From: Paenibacillus senegalimassiliensis
GTDB taxonomy: Bacteria > Bacillota > Bacilli > Paenibacillales > Paenibacillaceae
Reading direction: 5' to 3'
DNA length: 64,000 nt
Assembly (NCBI RefSeq): GCF_001486585.1
Contig: NZ_LN909046.1
Coordinates: forward strand, 682,001-746,000
The notes under the pieces are model-generated. The model saw only the letters and a program-made list of their open reading frames with translations, made no database searches and was not told where the DNA came from. A program made the position numbers and the translations under genes. Below, in pieces: positions 16,141 through 24,673 of the stretch (position 1 is its first letter; every line of letters starts with the position of its first letter).

Positions 16141-17562
16141 ATGACAATTACATGTGATGTAGCAGTATTAGGCGGAGGCACCGGAGGATACATAGCAGCG
16201 ATTCGTGCTGCGCAGTTGGGGAAAGAAGTCGTTATCATTGAGCAGGACAAGCTGGGAGGTACCTGTCTGCACCGGGGTTGCATTCCCAGCAAGGCTCTAC
16301 TGCGGAGCGCCGAATTGTATGCCCAAATGAAGGATAGCGTTAGCTTTGGTATTGAAGCGGGTGAAGTGACTTTGGTATTCCCGAAGGTTCAGCAGCGGAA
16401 GCAAGGGATCGTGGATCAACTTCATAAAGGGGTACAATATTTGATGCGTAAGCATCAGATTCGTATTATCGAAGGCAAGGGACGAGTGATTGGTCCGTCT
16501 ATCTTCTCTCCCAAGAGTGGTGCGGTAGCTGTTGAATTGGCCGATGGCGAAATGGAAACCATTGTCCCGACGAATCTGATCATTGCGACTGGATCAAGAC
16601 CACGCACATTGCCCGGCTTAACGCCAGATGGTATCCATGTTCTCAGCAGTGATGAAGCTCTGCAACTGGAGGAGTTGCCCGGCTCCATCCTGATTATTGG
16701 GGGCGGGGTCATCGGTGTGGAATGGGCTTCACTGCTGAGTGATTTCGGTGTGGAGGTGACGCTGGTAGAGGCAGCGGATCAACTTCTTCCGGCGGAGGAC
16801 AAGGACGTGGCGCGTGAATTGCAGAAGCAGTTACAGCGTCGGGGCGTTAAGGTGCTAACCGGTGTGTCAGTAGAGCCTGAGACGTATGAGGTCAAGGAAG
16901 AGCGGGTGCATATTTTTGCCCGCCAGGGGGAAGAAAGAATGGAGCTATCCGGTGACAAGCTGTTAGTCTCCGTAGGGCGTCAGGCCAACGTAGAGAACAT
17001 TGGTCTGGAGAATACGGATGTAGGGTTAGAGCGTGGTTTCATACGGGTAAATGAGCATATGCAGACAACTGAACCGCATATTTATGCCATTGGTGATTGT
17101 ATCGGCGGGTTGCAGCTTGCCCATGCGGCCAGTCATGAAGGGTTGACGGCAGTGAATCATTTGGCCGGGGAGACGTCTTATGCTTATCAGGAGAGTCAGG
17201 TCCCACGTTGTGTATATACACGACCTGAGGTAGCTTCAGTGGGCATCACAGCCAAGGAAGCAGAGGCCAAGGGACTTGAGGTCAACATCGGCAAAGTTCC
17301 GTTCTCCGCGATTGGCAAGGCATTGGTTCATGGGGAAACGGACGGCTTCGTCAAGATGGTAGCCGATGCTCACACTAACGATATTCTAGGGGTGCAAATT
17401 ATCGGTCCCCATGCTACGGAATTAATCGGTCAGGCTGCGTTGGCGCAGCTTCTCGATGCCACACCTTGGGAGATGGGACAAGCGATATTTGCCCATCCGA
17501 CCTTGGCGGAAATTATCGGTGAGGCGGCTTTGGCTGTAGACGGGCGGTCTTTAAATACTTAA
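16141..17562 (+). CDS. lpdV: Dihydrolipoyl dehydrogenase (E3) of the branched-chain complex
   Basis: FAD-dependent E3 component that reoxidises dihydrolipoamide on BkdB and passes electrons to NAD. It has 473 residues. The FAD site is VLGGGTGGYIAAIRAAQLG, the redox disulfide is GGTCLHRGCIPSKALL (Cys about 42 and 47), the NAD site is GGGVIGVEWASLLSDFG, and IYAIGDCIGG binds FAD near residue 310. The C-terminal dimer interface has the catalytic AHPTLAE His-Glu pair. E1alpha, E1beta and E2 follow, so this is the complex-dedicated E3, as LpdV in B. subtilis. The upstream ptb, bcd and buk genes of the B. subtilis bkd operon are absent. Confidence 0.95.
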   Translation: MTITCDVAVLGGGTGGYIAAIRAAQLGKEVVIIEQDKLGGTCLHRGCIPSKALLRSAELYAQMKDSVSFGIEAGEVTLVFPKVQQRKQGIVDQLHKGVQYLMRKHQIRIIEGKGRVIGPSIFSPKSGAVAVELADGEMETIVPTNLIIATGSRPRTLPGLTPDGIHVLSSDEALQLEELPGSILIIGGGVIGVEWASLLSDFGVEVTLVEAADQLLPAEDKDVARELQKQLQRRGVKVLTGVSVEPETYEVKEERVHIFARQGEERMELSGDKLLVSVGRQANVENIGLENTDVGLERGFIRVNEHMQTTEPHIYAIGDCIGGLQLAHAASHEGLTAVNHLAGETSYAYQESQVPRCVYTRPEVASVGITAKEAEAKGLEVNIGKVPFSAIGKALVHGETDGFVKMVADAHTNDILGVQIIGPHATELIGQAALAQLLDATPWEMGQAIFAHPTLAEIIGEAALAVDGRSLNT

Positions 17563-17678
17563 TTCTGGAGTTAACGTTTTCCTTTTCGCACAAAAGCGGT
17601 TATAATAAACTTATTCCAAGTCTTAGTACCTGGTTTTAAGATTAGGTGAGAAACACTCAATTAAAGGAGGTAACTCCC

Positions 17679-18704
17679 ATGAATGCGAAAAGTTCAATTC
17701 AAACAAAATCAAAGCACGAGCAACTCGGTTTATCGAATGCTGAAGTGGTTGAGATGTACAAATATATGGTGATTGCGCGCAAATTTGATGAGCGCAATAT
17801 GCTCTTGCAGCGAGCGGGAAAGATCAACTTCCACGTCTCCGGCATCGGTCAGGAGACGGCACAGGTGGCAGCAGCCTTTGCTCTGGATAGAGAGCGAGAT
17901 TATTTCCTGCCGTATTATCGCGATTACGGCTTTGTCCTGGCTGCGGGGATGTCGCTCACGGAGTTAATGCTATCGGCCTTTGCCAAGGCGGATGATCCTA
18001 ATAGCGGTGGCCGTCAAATGCCGGGGCATTTCGGAAGCAAACGCCTGCGGATCGTGACGGGCTCAAGTCCGGTGACAACGCAGGTTCCCCATGCGGTCGG
18101 AATCGCACTTGCCGCCAAGATGAAGCAGCAGGATATCGTCTCGTTCGTTACCTTTGGTGAAGGTTCCAGCAACCAAGGGGATTTCCACGAAGGACTTAAT
18201 TTTGCCGGGGTGCAAAAGTTGCCGGTGATCTTCATGTGTGAAAATAACCAGTATGCCATCTCTGTACCCGTGAAGAAGCAGTTAGGGGGGCGTGTCTGTG
18301 ACCGTGCCCAAGGTTATGGCTTCCCTGGCATTCGCGTGGACGGCAATGATGCTCTTGAAGTCTACCGGGTAGTGAAGGAAGCGCGGGAGCGGGCTGTACG
18401 TGGAGAAGGGCCAACCTTGGTTGAAGCGATGATGTACCGTTTGTCGCCACACTCCACATCGGACAACGATCTGGCTTATCGGACCAAGGATGAGGTTGAC
18501 GAGAACTGGAAGAAGGACGGCATTCCTAAGCTGAAGGCTTATCTAGTGGAAGCCGGCTTGTGGAGTGAAGAGCAGAATGAAGCCTTGTTCAAGGAGATCA
18601 ACCAGCAGTTGAAAGAAGCGGTGGAAGCGGCTGACAATGCGCCGTTCCCTAAGCCGGAAGATACGTTGTTGCATGTGTATGCCAGCGAAGGGGAGGGGCA
18701 ATAA
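17679..18704 (+). CDS. bkdAA: 2-oxoisovalerate dehydrogenase E1 subunit alpha
   Basis: Thiamine-diphosphate-dependent decarboxylase subunit acting on branched-chain 2-oxo acids from Val, Leu and Ile. It supplies branched acyl-CoA primers for iso/anteiso fatty acids. ATG 17679 is preceded by AAAGGAGG; the upstream in-frame start has no such site. The protein is 341 residues. Motifs: YYRDYGFVLAAGMS, GRQMPGHFGS, the ThDP motif starting FGEGSSNQGDFHEGLNFA and ending with ENNQYAIS, and the regulated loop YRLSPHSTSDND. It ends two bases before bkdAB, so the pair is tightly coupled. Confidence 0.95.
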   Translation: MNAKSSIQTKSKHEQLGLSNAEVVEMYKYMVIARKFDERNMLLQRAGKINFHVSGIGQETAQVAAAFALDRERDYFLPYYRDYGFVLAAGMSLTELMLSAFAKADDPNSGGRQMPGHFGSKRLRIVTGSSPVTTQVPHAVGIALAAKMKQQDIVSFVTFGEGSSNQGDFHEGLNFAGVQKLPVIFMCENNQYAISVPVKKQLGGRVCDRAQGYGFPGIRVDGNDALEVYRVVKEARERAVRGEGPTLVEAMMYRLSPHSTSDNDLAYRTKDEVDENWKKDGIPKLKAYLVEAGLWSEEQNEALFKEINQQLKEAVEAADNAPFPKPEDTLLHVYASEGEGQ

Positions 18705-18706
18705 TC

Positions 18707-19693
18707 ATGCCGGTTATGGAATATATCGACGCTATTCGCCTGGCCATGAAGGAAGAGATGGAGCGGGACGAAAATGTGTTTGTATTAGGTGAAGATGTCG
18801 GGCTCAAGGGTGGCGTATTTACAACGACGAAGGGCCTGCAGGAGCAATTCGGAGAAGCGCGAGTCATCGATACGCCTTTGGCCGAATCAGCCATTGCCGG
18901 AGTAGCCATCGGCGCCGCAATGTATGGACTGAAGCCGATTGCCGAGATGCAGTATTCGGACTTCATGCTGCCTGCCACGAACCAAATTATTAGTGAAGCA
19001 GCCAAAATTCGCTATCGCTCCAATAATGATTGGCAATGCCCGGTCGTAGTTCGTGCTCCGATTGGTGGCGGGATATTTGGCGGACTGTATCATTCACAAT
19101 GTCCGGAGTCCATCTTCTTCGGAACACCGGGGCTAAAGATTGTGGCTCCCTATTCGGCTTATGATGCCAAGGGCTTGCTGAAAGCGGCAATTCGAGATCC
19201 CGATCCCGTACTCTTTTTCGAGAACAAGAAATGCTACAAGCTGATCAAAGAGGATGTTCCAGACGACGATTATGTGGTACCTATTGGGAAAGCAAAGGTG
19301 CTCCGCGAAGGCTCTGACATTACGGTAATCAGTTACAGCTTGCCTTTGCATTTTGCCATGCAAGCCGCTGAGGAACTGGCGTCAGAACACGGCGTAAGCG
19401 CGCATATTCTTGACCTGCGTACCTTGCAGCCATTAGACCGCGAAGCTATTGTGGAAGCGGCTCGTAAGACAGGGAAGGTGCTTATTATCCATGAGGATAA
19501 CAAGACCGGGGGCATTGGTGCCGAAGTGTCGGCGATTGTCTCCGAGGAATGCTTGTTTGAACTGGATGCGCCAATTCAGCGTCTATGTGGTCCTGATGTA
19601 CCGGCGATGCCGATCAGCCCGCCGATGGAAAAATTCTTTATGCTTAGCAAAGACAAGGTCAAGGAAGCCATGCTTCAATTGGCGCTTTATTAA
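18707..19693 (+). CDS. bkdAB: 2-oxoisovalerate dehydrogenase E1 subunit beta
   Basis: Beta subunit of the E1 heterotetramer. The 328-residue protein has the transketolase pyrimidine domain (LGEDVGLKGGVF, DTPLAESAIAGVAIGAAM, QYSDFMLPA, PIGGGIFGGLYHSQCPE) and the C-terminal transketolase domain (ILDLRTLQPLDREAI, HEDNKTGGIGAEVSA). Start ATG 18707 lies 2 bases after the bkdAA stop, with GGGGAGGGGC upstream. The SQCPE segment, where pyruvate-specific enzymes usually have SQ-H-S, is within the range seen for Bkd and Pdh proteins; the neighbouring E2 and E3 and the local synteny favour Bkd. Confidence 0.94.
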   Translation: MPVMEYIDAIRLAMKEEMERDENVFVLGEDVGLKGGVFTTTKGLQEQFGEARVIDTPLAESAIAGVAIGAAMYGLKPIAEMQYSDFMLPATNQIISEAAKIRYRSNNDWQCPVVVRAPIGGGIFGGLYHSQCPESIFFGTPGLKIVAPYSAYDAKGLLKAAIRDPDPVLFFENKKCYKLIKEDVPDDDYVVPIGKAKVLREGSDITVISYSLPLHFAMQAAEELASEHGVSAHILDLRTLQPLDREAIVEAARKTGKVLIIHEDNKTGGIGAEVSAIVSEECLFELDAPIQRLCGPDVPAMPISPPMEKFFMLSKDKVKEAMLQLALY

Positions 19694-19712
19694 TTAGGGA
19701 GTGAGCCATAAT

Positions 19713-21074
19713 ATGCCATCCAATAAAACGTTAACCGATGTTGTTATGCCGCAACTTGCTGAATCACTCGTGTCGGCTACCATTGGGAAATGGTTAAAAC
19801 AACCGGGCGATCCGGTGGAGCAATATGAGCCAATCTGCGAAGTCATTACCGATAAAGTGAATGCCGAAATTCCTTCAACGCTGGATGGAGTGATGGGCGA
19901 ACTGTTGGCCAAGGAAGGCGAAGAAGTTCAGGTAGGTGCGATTATCTGCCGTATTGAAACGTCTTCAGTATCGTCAGCCGCTGGTGAATCCAGCACGGAA
20001 GCTACGGCGTCCGTCAGCAGCACAACGCAGTCTCCGGTGGCACCAGTAATGGAGCCGGAAGGCGCGCAGCGTAGCCGGTATTCTCCAGCAGTTCAAACGT
20101 TGGCGGCCCAGCATGGGCTGGATCTTCGGCAGATTGCCGGTACCGGACTGGGAGGACGGGTGACTCGGAAGGATGTACTGGCGTTTATAGAGCAGGGAGG
20201 TCCGGCCAGCACAGGAACTGTGGCGGTAGCTTCTACATCAGCGCCTGCACCTGTACAACCGAATGTCGTACCTATGGCAGCCGTATCGGCAGCCTCATCC
20301 GAACCGGTCCGTAACTCCGGTCTGCATTTGACAGAAAGTCCATCGATTCCTACGATTGAGGTTGAGCATGGGGACCGATCCGAGTATTTTATAGATGTAA
20401 CCCCTATTCGCAACACGATTGCTACACGGATGCGTCAAAGTGTCTCCGAAATTCCGCATGGTTGGATGATGATTGAGGTGGACGTGACCAATCTGGTTCA
20501 ACTGCGCAATAAGATTAAGCAGGAATTTAAGCAAAAAGAAGGCGTGAACCTGACTTATCTCGCCTTTCTGCTGAAAGCGGTCGTCGGTGCGATCAAGGAT
20601 TATCCGATTATGAATTCCGTTTGGGCGGTAGACAAAATTATCGTCAAGCGTGATATTAATATCTCACTTGCAGTGGGGACGGAGGACTCTGTGCTGACTC
20701 CGGTGATTAAGAAGGCCGACCAGAAGAACATTGCCGGACTCGCCCGGGAGATTGAGGAGCTGGCGAGCAAAGTCCGTGCGGGCAAGCTGAAGCTGGATGA
20801 TATGCAGGGCGGGACATTCACAGTGAACAACACAGGTTCCTTCGGTTCCATTCTGACACAGCCAATTATCAATTATCCGCAAGCGGCCATATTGACCTTC
20901 GAATCCATTGTGAAACGGCCAGTAGTTATTAACGACATGATTGCCGTTCGTTCTATGGCTAATCTCTGCCTCTCACTGGATCATCGGATTTTGGACGGAG
21001 TCATTTGTGGACGCTTCATGCAGCGAGTTAAGGAAAACATGGAAAGCTATTCACTCGATACCCAGGTCTATTAA
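19713..21074 (+). CDS. bkdB: Branched-chain 2-oxoacid dehydrogenase E2 (lipoamide acyltransferase)
   Basis: Core of the complex: it transfers the acyl group from E1 to CoA through a lipoyl lysine. ATG 19713 is chosen (AGGGAG upstream). The order of its 453 residues is a lipoyl domain (about 5-80) with the lipoylated lysine in TDKVNAEI, a Ser/Ala/Pro-rich linker, an E3/E1-binding domain (RYSPAVQTLAAQHGLDL to GRVTRKDVLAFI, about 112-152), a second flexible linker, and the catalytic domain with GTFTVNNTGSFGS and the active-site LDHRILDG near the C-terminus. lipB, which can load its lipoyl domain, follows. Confidence 0.95.
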   Translation: MPSNKTLTDVVMPQLAESLVSATIGKWLKQPGDPVEQYEPICEVITDKVNAEIPSTLDGVMGELLAKEGEEVQVGAIICRIETSSVSSAAGESSTEATASVSSTTQSPVAPVMEPEGAQRSRYSPAVQTLAAQHGLDLRQIAGTGLGGRVTRKDVLAFIEQGGPASTGTVAVASTSAPAPVQPNVVPMAAVSAASSEPVRNSGLHLTESPSIPTIEVEHGDRSEYFIDVTPIRNTIATRMRQSVSEIPHGWMMIEVDVTNLVQLRNKIKQEFKQKEGVNLTYLAFLLKAVVGAIKDYPIMNSVWAVDKIIVKRDINISLAVGTEDSVLTPVIKKADQKNIAGLAREIEELASKVRAGKLKLDDMQGGTFTVNNTGSFGSILTQPIINYPQAAILTFESIVKRPVVINDMIAVRSMANLCLSLDHRILDGVICGRFMQRVKENMESYSLDTQVY

Positions 21075-21083
21075 CTTTGGCAT

Positions 21084-21106
21084 GGCAGGGGCGAGAGCCC
21101 ACTGCC
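21084..21106 (+). other. Hairpin between bkdB and lipB
   Basis: GGCAGGGGC, a GAGA tetraloop, and GCCC-A-CTGCC form a 9-bp stem with one bulged A. No T run follows, so it is not a classical terminator. It may protect the bkd mRNA 3' end or damp read-through into lipB. Confidence 0.4.
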
Positions 21107-21133
21107 TAGATTCCTATAAAGAGGCGAAGCGCA

Positions 21134-21832
21134 ATGAGCGATAACGGCTTGAAAATCTGCTATTATCCGACGATGGAGTACGGGGAAGCTTGGGAATTAC
21201 AAAAACGACTTGTCAAACAAATCGATGAAGGACAGCAGCAGGAGCACCTGCTGCTGCTTCAGCATCCACCGACCTATACGATCGGCTCCCAGCGTCACCC
21301 TGAGCATTTACTGCTTAGTCCCGAGCAACTTCAGGCGCAGGGCATTGCTGTGTTTGAAATCGATCGCGGCGGGGATATTACATACCACGGACCTGGTCAG
21401 TTAGTCGGTTATCCTCTGTTGAAGCTGGATGCAGGGCAAGGCCTGGATTTGCACGGCTACCTGCGTCAATTGGAGCAGGTCATTATTAATTATTTGCACT
21501 CCTTTGGAATTGAAGGATCGCGAAAACCGGAATATACCGGTGTTTGGGTGGGAGATGTCAAGATATGTGCCATTGGCGTGAAATTTAATAAATGCCGTCG
21601 TAGTAGAGGGTTCATTACAAGCCATGGGTTTGCTTTTAACGTGAAGTCTGGTATTCAGGATGCGGGATTTCGGGGGATTGTGCCTTGCGGCATTCAGGAA
21701 TATGGGGTGACGTCGCTGGAGGACGTTACCGGTCAGACGTTTAGTGTGAGACAGGTGGCGCGGGAAATTGTGCCTTATTTTAATGAGTTATTCAAGCTTG
21801 ACGGGGCCTTCAAAGCCGCAGGCAATGAGTAA
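21134..21832 (+). CDS. lipB: Octanoyl-[ACP]:protein N-octanoyltransferase LipB
   Basis: Moves octanoate from acyl carrier protein to the lipoyl lysine of E2 and GcvH proteins, ready for sulfur insertion by LipA. The 232-residue protein has the LipB signature RGGDITYHGPGQLVGYPL (about 82-99), KICAIGVKFNKC, SHGFAFNV, and the acyl-accepting cysteine in GIVPCGI with the paired Lys in GVKFNK. It is the E. coli-type LipB rather than the LipM of B. subtilis. Its position just downstream of a lipoyl-dependent E2 makes functional sense and suggests co-transcription. Confidence 0.93.
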   Translation: MSDNGLKICYYPTMEYGEAWELQKRLVKQIDEGQQQEHLLLLQHPPTYTIGSQRHPEHLLLSPEQLQAQGIAVFEIDRGGDITYHGPGQLVGYPLLKLDAGQGLDLHGYLRQLEQVIINYLHSFGIEGSRKPEYTGVWVGDVKICAIGVKFNKCRRSRGFITSHGFAFNVKSGIQDAGFRGIVPCGIQEYGVTSLEDVTGQTFSVRQVAREIVPYFNELFKLDGAFKAAGNE

Positions 21833-21858
21833 GATGATGGAGCCGCGGCTTAGCGGCC

Positions 21859-21957
21859 TTATCGCATGAACAGGGGCTCCAGGAACGCAAGCAGTGTAGA
21901 AGCCACCATGGCGAACAGCATCAGATATACAACAAGTCTCATCCATTTTTTACGCAT
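21859..21957 (-). CDS. prli42: Prli42-like stressosome-associated membrane miniprotein
   Basis: A 32-residue ORF on the - strand with AAGGAG 7 bases before ATG 21957. It reads MRKKWMR, a single membrane segment LVVYLMLFAMVASTLLAFLE, and a short tail. The basic N-terminus plus the YLMLFAM-x-x-STLL pattern is that of Prli42, the Firmicutes miniprotein that tethers the stressosome in Listeria. It fills the gap between lipB and the peptidase gene and runs opposite to both. The call rests on motif memory and on a good ribosome site; the gene is below the size most gene finders accept. Confidence 0.7.
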   Translation of the reverse strand: MRKKWMRLVVYLMLFAMVASTLLAFLEPLFMR

Positions 21958-22032
21958 AACGGTACTCCTTTATATTCACGTTAGATGTTGTCCTTATTAT
22001 CATATCGTATAGAAGAAAGTGAGGAAAGTCCA

Positions 22033-23160
22033 ATGATCAATCCAAACCGAGTAATTCAGCAATTTCTGGAGCTGGTGCAAATCGATAGTGAAACCAAGCA
22101 TGAGCGGCAAATCGCTGACGTGCTAACTCATAAATTTACCGCACTGGGACTTGAGGTGGTCGAAGATAACTCTCAGGCAGAAACCGGACACGGTGCCGGC
22201 AACCTTATCGCTACTCTTAAGGCGAGCGAGGGAGTATCTGCTGATCCATTCCTGTTCTCGTGCCATATGGATACGGTAACGCCGGGCAAAGGCGTGAAGC
22301 CCATCGTCGGCGAGGACGGCTGGATACGCAGTGACGGGACGACCGTACTTGGTGCCGATGACAAAGCAGGGGTTGCGGTATTGTTGGAGTTAATTGAAAC
22401 AATTCAGGAGCAGCAAATCCCCCATGGTCCTATCCAGTTCGTCATCTCCGTTGGTGAAGAGTCCAGCTTGCGCGGGGCGCGAGCTCTGGAGACCAAGTAT
22501 ATCAACGCCAAATTTGGTTTTGCCATCGATACGGGTGGTGAAGTAGGAACGATCTGCGTTGGAGCACCTACCCAAGCCAGCGTAAAAATCGAAATTTTTG
22601 GAAAAGCGGCACATGCCGGTGTTAATCCTGAAGATGGAATCAGTGCAATTCAGGTGGCGGGCAAGGTGCTGGCACGGATGAACCTGGGCCGTATTGATCA
22701 TGAAACCACGGCCAATATCGGCAGATTTGAAGGTGGGGGAGCCACTAATATTGTACCGGATCATGTCATTTTGTACGGTGAAGCTCGCAGCATGTCCCCG
22801 GAAAAGGTAGAGAAACAACTTGGCGAAATGAAGGAAACGGTGGAGGCGGTCTGCCGTGATTACGGAGCCAAGGGCGAATTCCAGAGTGATGTATTATATC
22901 GCGCTTTCCGTGTCTCTGAGGAAGATGCTGTGTTGAAGATTGCCCAAAAGGCGGCATCGGCTCTAGGCTTGTCAGGGACGACCTTCACGACCGGTGGAGG
23001 TAGCGATGCCAATGTATTCAATGGCTTGGGCATTCCCACCGTCAACCTGGCGATTGGCTACGAGGATATTCATACGACTAAGGAAAAAATTAAACAGGAT
23101 GATATCGTGAAGACGGCGGAATTTGCCTTGGAAATCGTTCGTCAATCCGTAACGGCCTAA
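22033..23160 (+). CDS. M20 family peptidase, tripeptidase T-like (YqjE-like)
   Basis: Zinc-dependent aminopeptidase-type enzyme of 375 residues; ATG 22033 has GTGAGGAAAG upstream. Metal ligands and catalytic residues are in order: His-x-Asp in FSCHMDTVTPG, the bridging Asp in LGADDKAGVAV, the catalytic and ligand Glu in VGEESSLRG, an Asp in GFAIDTGG, and a His in the dimerisation/ligand segment EDIHTTKE near the C-terminus. The lid domain shows GKAAHAGVNPEDGI. B. subtilis YqjE, near bkd, is the likely orthologue. The substrate (tripeptides or other N-acyl/peptidyl compounds) cannot be told from sequence. Confidence 0.88.
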   Translation: MINPNRVIQQFLELVQIDSETKHERQIADVLTHKFTALGLEVVEDNSQAETGHGAGNLIATLKASEGVSADPFLFSCHMDTVTPGKGVKPIVGEDGWIRSDGTTVLGADDKAGVAVLLELIETIQEQQIPHGPIQFVISVGEESSLRGARALETKYINAKFGFAIDTGGEVGTICVGAPTQASVKIEIFGKAAHAGVNPEDGISAIQVAGKVLARMNLGRIDHETTANIGRFEGGGATNIVPDHVILYGEARSMSPEKVEKQLGEMKETVEAVCRDYGAKGEFQSDVLYRAFRVSEEDAVLKIAQKAASALGLSGTTFTTGGGSDANVFNGLGIPTVNLAIGYEDIHTTKEKIKQDDIVKTAEFALEIVRQSVTA

Positions 23161-23186
23161 ACGTTAAATATTAATGCTTTGCCTAA

Positions 23187-23220
23187 AGCCCGGTGCATTC
23201 TCTTGCGCCGGGCTTTTGTT
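23187..23220. terminator. Terminator after the M20 peptidase
   Basis: AGCCCGGTGC (23187-23196) pairs with GCGCCGGGCT (23205-23214), one G-U pair, followed by TTTTGTT. The restored end of the - strand gene (stop at 23219-23221) abuts it, and it probably works in both directions. Confidence 0.85.
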
Positions 23221-23985
23221 AAGAGGCGGCTGCTTCTAATGCCAGCAAGTCCGGAGCAATCTCATGCTGACGAACGATTCGTCTGCGTTCTCGCGCCAGA
23301 GCAGCGTGTTCGCCAGCCTGATTCCTGGACGAGTTCCAGCATATGATGGCAGTCCTCAATATATTTGGCGATTTTCTCTTCTTCTGCCTGTGAGGGATGA
23401 TAGAGCTCCACTCGTCGCTCGAGATGGGTGATGGCTTGCCTTAAATGACAGGCGGCAGTCCCGAATCTGGCCGCAGCGAAGTCAGGATTTTGCTCAGCAA
23501 TGGCTTCAAGGATGGGCGCAGCTTCGCTAAATCGCTTTTCCTCATAACAGATGTCTGCCCAGATGAAGGCCAGCTCCAGATAGGGAGGATGAGGTTCCCG
23601 TAGTAGGGAGGGTGTGAGCTTTAGCAGCTTTTCCTTGGCAAGCAAGGTATAGCCTGACTGGTATAAGGCTTGTACGAACAGGCTGAATTCATAAGGATCG
23701 CTGTCATGAATGAACTGTCCAGCCAATTCTGGTTGGCCTGCGACGATAGCCTCGGTGATCAGTTCATGTAGACGACTTAGGCTTGGAGGTGGTTTTGGTT
23801 CCGAAGGGCCTTGCATATTAACGCCCCGCTTGGGAGCGGCTACAAGATGCAGCTTGCCGCGTACGAATGAACTCAGATAGAGGAACGGCGCCTCCAGCCT
23901 CCTTCATCCATTGGGATAAGAGAATGCGAATTTGCCAAGCTTTTCCTTGGGCGTGAACGCGGTCTTGAGCGATATAACTTTTCAT
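23219..23985 (-). pseudogene. Frameshifted gene for a TPR-like protein of unknown function
   Basis: Three overlapping frame pieces on the - strand read as one protein. Frame A from ATG 23985 gives MKSYIAQDRVHAQGKAWQIR...LLSQWMKEAG, then runs into nonsense. Frame B, from about 23889, gives APFLYLSSFVRGKLHLVAAP and the 184-residue middle with tetratricopeptide-like helices (about 23330-23816). A third frame from about 23320 gives AGEHAALARERRRIVRQHE and ends at TAA 23219. Removing one base near 23886-23894 and one near 23316-23320 restores a continuous frame of about 254 codons. Either the gene is recently inactivated or the sequence has two single-base errors. Function unknown. Confidence 0.65.
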
Positions 23986-24106
23986 GCGCTCCTGGGCTCC
24001 TTTCTCGGACGGGTTTGATATAATAACAACATATGTCCGAGCCGGACAAGTTATGAGCCATATTTGAACGCTTTAAGCGCTTTGTACAATAGGGAGGAAT
24101 CATACC

Positions 24107-24673
24107 ATGACAGACAAGGATCAATTAACAGAAACAACGGTGTCTACACAACCGGTATTTAGCGGTAAAATCATTTCCTTGCAGATTGATACCGTAACGC
24201 TGCCAGACGGAACGACAGCTACGCGGGAGGTTGTTAAGCATCCAGGGGCTGTGGCCGTACTGGCAATACATGAAGGGCGGCTCCTGCTGGTCGATCAGTA
24301 CCGTCAGGCTATGGGGCGTTGTGAATTAGAGATTCCGGCTGGCAAGCTGGAGAAAGGAGAAGACCCTCAGGAAGCGGCGGCACGTGAGCTTCAGGAGGAG
24401 ACTGGGTTTCACAGCAGCAAGCTTACCCATTTGCATTCCTTCTACACCTCTCCCGGTTTTGCGGATGAGATCATTCATTTATATTTGGCCGAAGATTTGA
24501 TAGCCGGGGAAATGTCTCTGGATGAGGATGAATTTATCGAATTGTATGAGGCGACGCCCGAGCAAGCCCTTGCCTATATCACAGAAGGGCGCATCGCTGA
24601 TGCCAAGACCATTCTGGCGGTATATATTTGGCAAGCGCGATTGGCGCAGAAGGCAGCGGAATCGGTCAAATGA
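24107..24673 (+). CDS. nudF: ADP-ribose pyrophosphatase (Nudix hydrolase)
   Basis: Hydrolyses ADP-ribose to AMP and ribose 5-phosphate, removing a reactive NAD breakdown product. At 188 residues it matches B. subtilis NudF in length and in signature. The Nudix box runs from GKLEKGEDPQ to AARELQEETGF (GX5EX7REUXEEXGU complete, about residues 81-103). VKHPGAVAVLA, EIPAGKLE and FYTSPGFADEIIHLYLAE are also typical of the ADPRase subfamily. ATG 24107 has GGGAGG upstream. The stop overlaps the next start (ATGA), so it is coupled to the EndoQ-like gene. Confidence 0.94.
   Translation: MTDKDQLTETTVSTQPVFSGKIISLQIDTVTLPDGTTATREVVKHPGAVAVLAIHEGRLLLVDQYRQAMGRCELEIPAGKLEKGEDPQEAAARELQEETGFHSSKLTHLHSFYTSPGFADEIIHLYLAEDLIAGEMSLDEDEFIELYEATPEQALAYITEGRIADAKTILAVYIWQARLAQKAAESVK

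Noticed and set aside
21844..21861. GCCGC-ggctta-GCGGC stem after lipB as a terminator
   Set aside because: No T run on either strand and it overlaps the end of the miniprotein gene.
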